From an uncultured Campylobacter sp. (lineage in GTDB: Bacteria; Campylobacterota; Campylobacteria; Campylobacterales; Campylobacteraceae), in assembly GCA_938036585.1 (NCBI GenBank), contig CALHQN010000342.1, positions 1 through 16,924 of the forward strand: a stretch of 16,924 bases of DNA, in the 5' to 3' direction. The notes beneath the pieces are model-generated. The model did no database searches and had not been told where the DNA came from. It saw only the letters and a list, made by a program, of their open reading frames with translations. Of the stretch, positions 11,860 to 16,924 are shown in pieces; positions within the stretch are counted from its first letter, which is position 1; every line of letters starts with the position of its first letter. Made by a program: the position numbers and the translations under genes.

Positions 11860-12420
11860 CTAATTTTTCGGCAGCAGATCGAGCACCGCACAGGCGCGCT
11901 TGTTGCGCATTTTACACGCCCTGTCTAGCGCCTCGCCCGAGAGCTCAAAGCTCTGAGGGGTGCCGATTCCTTGGAGATATTTGACCGACAGCTCGTAGCA
12001 AGCTTCGCTGCTGCCGGCATCGCACTGCTCGCGAAAAAGCTCAAACGACGCCACGACGTCCTTATCTACGCCCAAGCCGCGCCCAAGCGCATCTGCGTAG
12101 AAAAAGCACGACAGCTGATCTTTTCGCTCGCAGCCGCTTTTCAGACCGCGCGCGACGCGATCGCAGGAGCCTTCGTCGCTTTTTACGATGCAGCTTTGCA
12201 GATCCGCCCGTGAAATTCCGTCCGTTTGAATGATCGCATCCGCGCTGCTTTGCGAGCCGGCGCTCGCCTTGCCGCTCTTTATAAAGCGCGCGCTTGCGGT
12301 CTCGCCGATACTCGTTATTTTGTCTGTTTTATCCGCCGCAGAAGCTTTATCCGCTGGCGCGCTCTCGCCGCAGTTTGCCGCAAGTGCGCAAAATAGCGCC
12401 AAAAATAGAAATTTTTTCAT
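11860..12420 (-). CDS. Secreted Hcp-like Sel1-repeat protein
   Basis: The frame extends to 12447, but GGAGG lies 5 nt before the ATG at 12418-12420, which begins a clear signal peptide (MKKFLFLALFCALAANCGES). The cysteine at 17 is preceded by Asn, so it is not a standard lipobox; ordinary signal peptidase cleavage after ALA is likely. After a low-complexity Ala/Lys/Asp spacer come three cysteine-paired Sel1-like repeats (CFFYADALGRGLGVDKD, CDAGSSEACYELSVKYLQGIGT, CKMRNKRACAVLDLL). Expected location is the periplasm or outside. It lies 141 bp upstream of the other Hcp-like gene, so the two may have arisen by duplication. Confidence 0.8.
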   Translation of the reverse strand: MKKFLFLALFCALAANCGESAPADKASAADKTDKITSIGETASARFIKSGKASAGSQSSADAIIQTDGISRADLQSCIVKSDEGSCDRVARGLKSGCERKDQLSCFFYADALGRGLGVDKDVVASFELFREQCDAGSSEACYELSVKYLQGIGTPQSFELSGEALDRACKMRNKRACAVLDLLPKN

Positions 12421-12558
12421 ACCCGCCTCCGTTAAATTTAGCGCCATTTTAATTAAAAATGCTGAATTTAATAAAAATGCGCCTCTGCTCTAAATTTCAG
12501 CTTTGTGTCGCAGCGTGTTTAAAGCGCGAAATTTAAAGCACGCCGCCAAAGCGATCGA

Positions 12559-12990
12559 TCACAGGCTTTTTAGCGCCGCAAGTACGTTTTGCGCATCTTG
12601 CTCGGGTTCGGCGATACGGCTAAAGCGCTTTATCTCTTTGCCGTCTTTAAAAATCAGGGTTTGACGGTGGTAAAATTTCTTCCCGTCGCCAGTGGTGAAG
12701 GTTTCGAGCCGCAGCGGCGCTTCAAGTTCGAATTTTTCGTCGTTTATGAACTCAAACGTGGCGCCCGTAGCGCGCTTAAACTCGCTCGTACCCGCCTCGC
12801 CCATGCTACCTACGGCGATAAGCTCGAAGCCGAGGGCTCTTATCTGCGCAAACGCGCTCTCGTAGGCCTTGCACTGAAGCGTGCAGCCCGTAAGCCCCGC
12901 CGTGTCGCGCAACTCTGCGGGCAAAAACTTGCCGCTGCCGCCCATTTTCGGATAGGTAAAAACCACGCAATTTTTCGGTAAATTTATCAT
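12559..12990 (-). CDS. Divergent peroxiredoxin, PrxQ/BCP-like
   Basis: The 143-residue protein has the thioredoxin-fold layout of peroxiredoxins: CVVFTYPKMGG at 8-18, then LTGCTLQCKAYESAF (33-47), where the GCT matches the PGCT active site of PrxQ/BCP enzymes, and FELIAVGS as the next strand. Cys36 would be the peroxidatic cysteine. Cys40 lies four residues later (C-x3-C), one closer than the resolving cysteine of E. coli BCP (C-x4-C). An insertion of about 15 residues separates the first strand from the active site. It would reduce hydroperoxides in the cytoplasm. AAGGCGAG precedes the ATG. It is transcribed divergently from the DUF3137 gene. Confidence 0.75.
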   Translation of the reverse strand: MINLPKNCVVFTYPKMGGSGKFLPAELRDTAGLTGCTLQCKAYESAFAQIRALGFELIAVGSMGEAGTSEFKRATGATFEFINDEKFELEAPLRLETFTTGDGKKFYHRQTLIFKDGKEIKRFSRIAEPEQDAQNVLAALKSL

Positions 12991-13126
12991 CTCTCGCCTT
13001 TTGATCGAAATAAGGTCGCAAAAATAGCATAAAAAATCTTAAACCCGCTTAACGGATGAAATTTTAATAAAATTTAGCGTAAAATAAAGGGCGAAATTTT
13101 GGCAAAATCAAATTTGGAGTTAAATT

Positions 13127-14209
13127 TTGGATATGGACAGAGCGATAGAAGAACTGGCAAAAAAGCAGCAGCAGTGCAAGATAAAATTTCTAAAACCGCT
13201 GATTTTATTGCTATGCATCGCGGTTTTTTCCGTCGGCTGGTTTATCCACGGCTTGATCCAAAACGAATACTCCTCCGCCGTGCTGATGTCCGCGATGATC
13301 CCGATAATTGCGGTAAGCTGCGTATGGGGGATTTATGATGATTCCATCGCTAAGTGGGAGTACAACGCCTTTTATAAAGACGCCTTCATCCGCGCTATTA
13401 TTTCAGATATCGATCCTGCCTTTAGATACGAGCCGCAAAGCGGCATAGACGAAGAAGAAATCCGCAAAACGGGCATCTATCCGAATAATGAATTCGTAGC
13501 CGAGGATCAGATAGGCGGCGTTTATAAAGGGGTGAAATTTAGCCTAAGCGAGGCGATAAAAATCTATGAAACGCGCGAGTCTATGGAGCTTGTAAGGCTA
13601 TCTCAAAGGGCTAAAAGCGATCTTTCCGCAGCTTTTTTGCTGTCGGCGATCGCGCTTTGGAACGCTTGGAGGCTCGGCGAATATGTGCAAGCCTTTAGCG
13701 GCTCGGTTTTGGTGTGCGAGTTTTATAAGAAATTTAAGGGGCAAACTATCATCGCAGACCGCTCGCCAGGCACTAAATTTTTAGGCGATCAGGAGGTGAT
13801 GGACGACGTGATTTTCGGCGAGGAATTTCGTGTGTTCGCAAGCGATAAGATCGAGGCGCGATATCTTTTGACGCCTAGCTTTATGGGGCGTCTCGGGGCT
13901 TTGAAGCTTAAGCTTGCGCCCAAGATCGCTCTTAGCGCGGCGTTTATGGACGGCAAATTTTATCTATTTTTAAACGGCGCGAAAAACCGCTTCGAAGCCG
14001 CGCTGTTTTCGCCGCGCACTACGCTAAGAGACGCCGAGCGGATAAAGGCCGAGATTTTGCAGCTTCTTGGTATCATTGATGAGCTGCGTTTGAATGAGGA
14101 GATTTTTGGCGGCGCAAGCGAGAGCGGCGAGCCCGCAAAGAGCACGTCTCTCGGCGGCGAGGAGCTAGAAAGATTGCGCGATAAAGGCTTAAGCTCGCGC
14201 GATCGCTGA
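13127..14209 (+). CDS. DUF3137 family membrane protein
   Basis: The 360-residue protein has two membrane segments near the N-terminus (about 23-45 and 51-70) and a possible third near 167-180. They are followed by a soluble beta-rich domain with YKGVKFSLSEA, QTIIADR, DQEVMDDVIFGEEFRVFAS and FLNGAKNRFEA, the usual landmarks of DUF3137. The function of the family is unknown. The start is uncertain by two codons: GGAG at 13116-13119 is 7 nt before TTG 13127 and 13 nt before ATG 13133, so spacing favours TTG. It is divergent from the peroxiredoxin gene with a 136-bp shared upstream region. Confidence 0.8.
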   Translation: MDMDRAIEELAKKQQQCKIKFLKPLILLLCIAVFSVGWFIHGLIQNEYSSAVLMSAMIPIIAVSCVWGIYDDSIAKWEYNAFYKDAFIRAIISDIDPAFRYEPQSGIDEEEIRKTGIYPNNEFVAEDQIGGVYKGVKFSLSEAIKIYETRESMELVRLSQRAKSDLSAAFLLSAIALWNAWRLGEYVQAFSGSVLVCEFYKKFKGQTIIADRSPGTKFLGDQEVMDDVIFGEEFRVFASDKIEARYLLTPSFMGRLGALKLKLAPKIALSAAFMDGKFYLFLNGAKNRFEAALFSPRTTLRDAERIKAEILQLLGIIDELRLNEEIFGGASESGEPAKSTSLGGEELERLRDKGLSSRDR

Positions 14210-14420
14210 TTTGAATTTTAAAATGCCATCTTGCGGCTTAAAATTTAACGCTTTTCGTAAAATTTTAATCTCATCGTTCGCGTCTTTAAATTTAGCGGCT
14301 TTTGGAATTTAGCGTCTCTTGAAATTTAACGCGGCCCAAGCGGGTAAATTTTACCGCTTGCGGCGGTAGCTTGAAATTTTAAAATTTGATCTCGCGCGCT
14401 GCAAAGCTCGCTATGAAATT

Positions 14421-15431
14421 TCACTCGTTGTTTCCCGCGATCGTTTCGATTAGTTTGCGTTTGTTGCGGCGGTTGTAAAGCACCGACGAAAGGAGCGATA
14501 GCGCGATAAATAATATCCCCACGGTGCCGGTTATGATCTCGCTTACTTCAAATTTCAGCTTGGCAAACATTATAAACGCCAAACACGCGATGGCGTAGTG
14601 CGCGCCGTGCTCCAGATAGGCAAAGTGCGACAGCGTGCCGCGGGCGATGAGATACAGCGTGATGGAGCGCACGAACATCGCGCCAGCACCTAGCCCCAGC
14701 ATAATGATGAAGATATTATCGCTTAGCGCAAACGCGCCGATTACGCCGTCGAAGCTAAAGCTAGCGTCCAGAGTTTCTAAATACAAAAAGCCCGCAAGGC
14801 CGTTTTTTACGCCGTCCGTGCCGAAAAGGCGGTCAAAGCAGGAGATGAGCAGATAGAGCAGGATCGCGCCGAAATACGCCGCGCCGAGCGTAGCCGAGCC
14901 CGTTTTAGCAAGCAGCACGAGCCCCGCGGCTAGAGCGATCAGCGTGGGAGCGTTTGGAATGCGCTTTAAAAATCGCACGAACCCGTTATTTTCGATTATG
15001 CCTAGCCAGTGTAGCTCGCGCTGCGTATCGAAGAAAAAATCGCAAAAGACCATCAGCAAAAACGCGCCGCCGAAAACGTAAATTTGCGCTTCGTTCTCGC
15101 TTAAAATTTCATGGTAGCGCTGAGGCTGCTTAAGCGCCAGCACGAGGGTTTCCCAAAGACCCAGATGCGCGCTTGCGGCGACGATTAGTACGGGGAATAA
15201 AAACCTCATGCCAAAAACCGCGATCGGAATGCCCCAGAGGATAAATCTGCTCTGCCACACCGGCGCCATATCTTTTAGCACCTTGGCATTGACTACGGCG
15301 TTGTCGAAGCTGAGGCTGATTTCGAGCACGCACAAAAGCGCGCAGATATAAGCGGCACCAGCACCGCCGATATAAAATGCGATAGCAAGCGCAATTAGGC
15401 TTACTACAAAAGAGGAGTAAAAATATTTCAT
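14421..15431 (-). CDS. DUF475 / TerC-like integral membrane protein
   Basis: The frame starts at 15467, but AGGA lies 7 nt before the ATG at 15429-15431 (336 residues), and the longer form would add a basic tail before the first membrane helix. About nine to ten hydrophobic segments are visible. Two TerC-superfamily signatures are present: LEISLSFDNAVVNAKVL near 34-50 and SFSFDGVIGAFALSDN in the second half, each with an acidic residue in the membrane. Related TerC/Alx proteins have been linked to metal ion efflux; the substrate here is unknown. It is divergent from the antiporter gene with an 87-bp spacer. TAAAAT near 15449-15454 (minus strand) may be its -10 box. Confidence 0.85.
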   Translation of the reverse strand: MKYFYSSFVVSLIALAIAFYIGGAGAAYICALLCVLEISLSFDNAVVNAKVLKDMAPVWQSRFILWGIPIAVFGMRFLFPVLIVAASAHLGLWETLVLALKQPQRYHEILSENEAQIYVFGGAFLLMVFCDFFFDTQRELHWLGIIENNGFVRFLKRIPNAPTLIALAAGLVLLAKTGSATLGAAYFGAILLYLLISCFDRLFGTDGVKNGLAGFLYLETLDASFSFDGVIGAFALSDNIFIIMLGLGAGAMFVRSITLYLIARGTLSHFAYLEHGAHYAIACLAFIMFAKLKFEVSEIITGTVGILFIALSLLSSVLYNRRNKRKLIETIAGNNE

Positions 15432-15486
15432 CGCTGTCCTAGCCGATTTTTTGCGCGATTTTAGCAAAATTTAGCCCTAAATTCTA

Positions 15487-15492
15487 TATAAT
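15487..15492 (+). promoter_or_regulatory. Probable -10 box of antiporter gene
   Basis: TATAAT at 15487-15492 follows A/T-rich sequence without a clear -35 box. A start near 15499 leaves a leader of about 20 nt with AAAAGG 6 nt before the ATG. Confidence 0.55.
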
Positions 15493-15518
15493 TGCAAAAA
15501 TTCCAAAAAAGGTAAAAG

Positions 15519-16838
15519 ATGCTTACCAATCCCGTATTTATCAGTATCTGTGTAATGTGCGCGCTGTGCTTGTTGAGGTGCAACGTAATGCTCGCGATCC
15601 TAATCGGCACGATATGCGCCGTGCTCTCAAGCAAGATCCCGCTGGGTGATGCCATAAATTTATTCATAAACGGCAACCCCGAAAACGCCGGCAGCCTCGG
15701 CATGGGCGGAAATTTAGAAACCGCGCTTTCATATCTGCTGTTAGGCGTCATCGCAAGTGCGATCTCAAAGACCAACTTAACGGCGATCTTGGTGCGTGCG
15801 GTGGCAAATTTAATAAGCGACAAAAAATATGTCTTTATCTTTTCGATCGCCTTTTTTGCGTGCTTCTCACAAAATTTAATCCCCGTGCATATCGCCTTTA
15901 TCCCGATTTTGATCCCGCCGCTAGTCAAGATAATGAACTCGCTAAAGATCGACCGCCGCGCCGTGGCTTGCGCGCTGACGTTCGGCTTGCAGACACCGTA
16001 TATGGTGCTGCCGCTGGGATTCGGACTTATCTTTATGGGGCTAATCGAAAAAAATATGAACGCAAACGGCATCGCAGTAAGCCTAAGCGACATATCAAGC
16101 GTGATGTGGCTAAGTGCCGTGCCGATGCTCGTGGGTCTCATCCTAGCCGTGATCTACTACCGCAAGCCGAGGGAGTATGCCGAAACCAAACAGAGCCTGG
16201 ACGCACATTTTAGCGAGCTTAAGATGGGTATGCGCGAATGGGGCGCTCTGGCGGGCATCGCGGTGTGCTTCGCGGTGCAAATTTGGATCAAATCCCTTCC
16301 GTTTGCCGCGCTTAGCGGAATTTTAGTAATGCTTGCGAGCAAAGGCATCGAGTGGAAGAAGCTGGATAATGTATTTGACGAGGGCGTGCATATGATGGGA
16401 TACATCGCGTTTTTGATGTTGATCGCTGCAGGATACGGCACGATCTTAAAAGAAACCGGCGGCGTGAACGAGCTGGTGCACGTAGCGAGCACTTTAAGCG
16501 GCGGCAAGCTAGGCGGCGCGCTGCTGATGATCGGCATCGGACTGCTCGTGACGATGGGTATCGGCTCGAGCTTCGGCACGATCCCTATCATCGCTACGAT
16601 ATACTGCCCGTTAGCCGCGCAGCTTGGCTTTAGCACGGCGGCGACGATCTTTATCATCGGCGTGGCTGCGGGTATCGGCGATGCGGGCTCGCCTGCGAGT
16701 GATAGCACGCTCGGGCCTACCGTGGGGCTGAATATCGACGGCGGACATAGCCATATGTGGGATACCTGCGTGCCGACCTTTATTTTCTTTAATATCCCGC
16801 TAATCATATTCGGCATAATCTTTTCGATGATGTTATAG
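15519..16838 (+). CDS. Na+/H+ antiporter-family transporter, YuiF-like
   Basis: The 439-residue protein has about eleven hydrophobic segments. It shows the pattern of the YuiF-like branch of the NhaC/ion transporter superfamily: LLRCNVMLAILIGTICAVLS near the N-terminus, ETALSYLLLGVIASAISKTNL (about 66-86), CFSQNLIPVHIAFIPILIPPLL-type segment (about 114-135), and in the last third GIGSSFGTIPIIATIYCPLA and GIGDAGSPASDSTLGPT, whose small polar residues are likely in the transport path. Databases call this family Na+/H+ antiporter, but some members may carry amino acids, so the substrate is open. It is an inner membrane protein, complete at both ends. An 8-bp tandem repeat begins 32 nt downstream. 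Confidence 0.85.
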   Translation: MLTNPVFISICVMCALCLLRCNVMLAILIGTICAVLSSKIPLGDAINLFINGNPENAGSLGMGGNLETALSYLLLGVIASAISKTNLTAILVRAVANLISDKKYVFIFSIAFFACFSQNLIPVHIAFIPILIPPLVKIMNSLKIDRRAVACALTFGLQTPYMVLPLGFGLIFMGLIEKNMNANGIAVSLSDISSVMWLSAVPMLVGLILAVIYYRKPREYAETKQSLDAHFSELKMGMREWGALAGIAVCFAVQIWIKSLPFAALSGILVMLASKGIEWKKLDNVFDEGVHMMGYIAFLMLIAAGYGTILKETGGVNELVHVASTLSGGKLGGALLMIGIGLLVTMGIGSSFGTIPIIATIYCPLAAQLGFSTAATIFIIGVAAGIGDAGSPASDSTLGPTVGLNIDGGHSHMWDTCVPTFIFFNIPLIIFGIIFSMML

Positions 16839-16870
16839 ATTGCAGAATTTACGCGGGTTTTCGCGGACGG

Positions 16871-16924
16871 AATTTTAGAATTTTAGAATTTTAGAATTTT
16901 AGAATTTTAGAATTTTAGAATTTT
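16871..16924. repeat. 8-bp tandem repeat (AATTTTAG)n, truncated by the window
   Basis: At least 6.75 perfect copies run to the end of the window. Unit length is not a multiple of three, so copy change would shift a reading frame or alter promoter spacing of whatever lies to the right. Confidence 0.9.

Noticed and set aside
12806..13030. Basic 74-aa frame overlapping the peroxiredoxin
   Set aside because: It is an out-of-frame shadow of the peroxiredoxin gene with Arg-rich random composition.
14210..14420. Repeated AAATTTARCG-like strings in the DUF3137/DUF475 gap
   Set aside because: The AAATTT theme is frequent throughout the window, with no fixed spacing here, so no separate element is supported.
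15461..16816. Minus-strand frames opposite the antiporter
   Set aside because: They are antisense shadows of the transporter gene; the hydrophobic look comes from the complementary codons.
1..16924. CRISPR array, tRNA or rRNA genes
   Set aside because: No spaced direct repeats of CRISPR type, no cloverleaf-like sequence and no rRNA signature were seen on either strand.

Overview
The window looks like a Campylobacter chromosome, probably one of the more G+C-rich oral-type species. The evidence is the AAATTT/TAAAATTT-rich spacers, the AAGGA-type ribosome binding sites, and host proteins of epsilonproteobacterial type (Hcp-like Sel1 repeats, DUF475, DUF3137, a YuiF-like antiporter). The species assignment is inference. 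About two thirds of the window (1 to roughly 10,764-10,803) is the left part of a Mu-like transposable prophage. The rest is host chromosome.

Prophage control region (9.67-10.8 kb): a LexA/S24-type repressor on the + strand faces a long minus-strand early operon that starts with a Ner-like regulator. Between them lies a 9-bp inverted repeat (9921-9950). Its two arms carry the -10 boxes of two face-to-face promoters. The early one is close to consensus (TTGACT, 17 bp, TATAAT). Helically phased decamers inside the repressor gene share a 9-mer with the early promoter and may be extra operators. A second helically phased array, TTTGAAGC at 10684-10745, lies at the repressor 3' end near the probable phage end and may be the transposase binding array.

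Early and middle operon (all minus strand, leftward): ner, MuA transposase, MuB ATPase, then small genes. These are an unknown 62-aa protein, a 54-aa protein like the C-terminal glycyl-radical segment of NrdD, a 91-aa protein with a sigma-70 region 4 helix-turn-helix, two unknowns, DUF2303, a DUF4406-like protein, Gam, several small unknowns, YopX, a 28-aa membrane peptide, GemA and a four-cysteine zinc ribbon. Several genes are too short or too overlapped for simple ORF calling. Start codons were set from Shine-Dalgarno sequences and stop-start overlaps (TAATG, TAGTG, ATGA). Many of the gaps between early genes hold a stem-loop.

The left edge begins virion genes with a MuF head protein whose C-terminal ~100 residues look like an added toxin domain. 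It is followed 2 nt later by a small acidic ORF that runs off the window and is a candidate immunity gene. Terminase, portal, tail genes and the right phage end are not in the window.

Host side (10.8-16.9 kb): a gene-poor stretch next to the phage end, two secreted Hcp-like Sel1-repeat proteins, a divergent PrxQ-like peroxiredoxin, a DUF3137 membrane protein, a DUF475/TerC-like membrane protein and a YuiF-like Na+/H+ antiporter-family transporter. At the right edge is an 8-bp tandem repeat that is cut off by the window.
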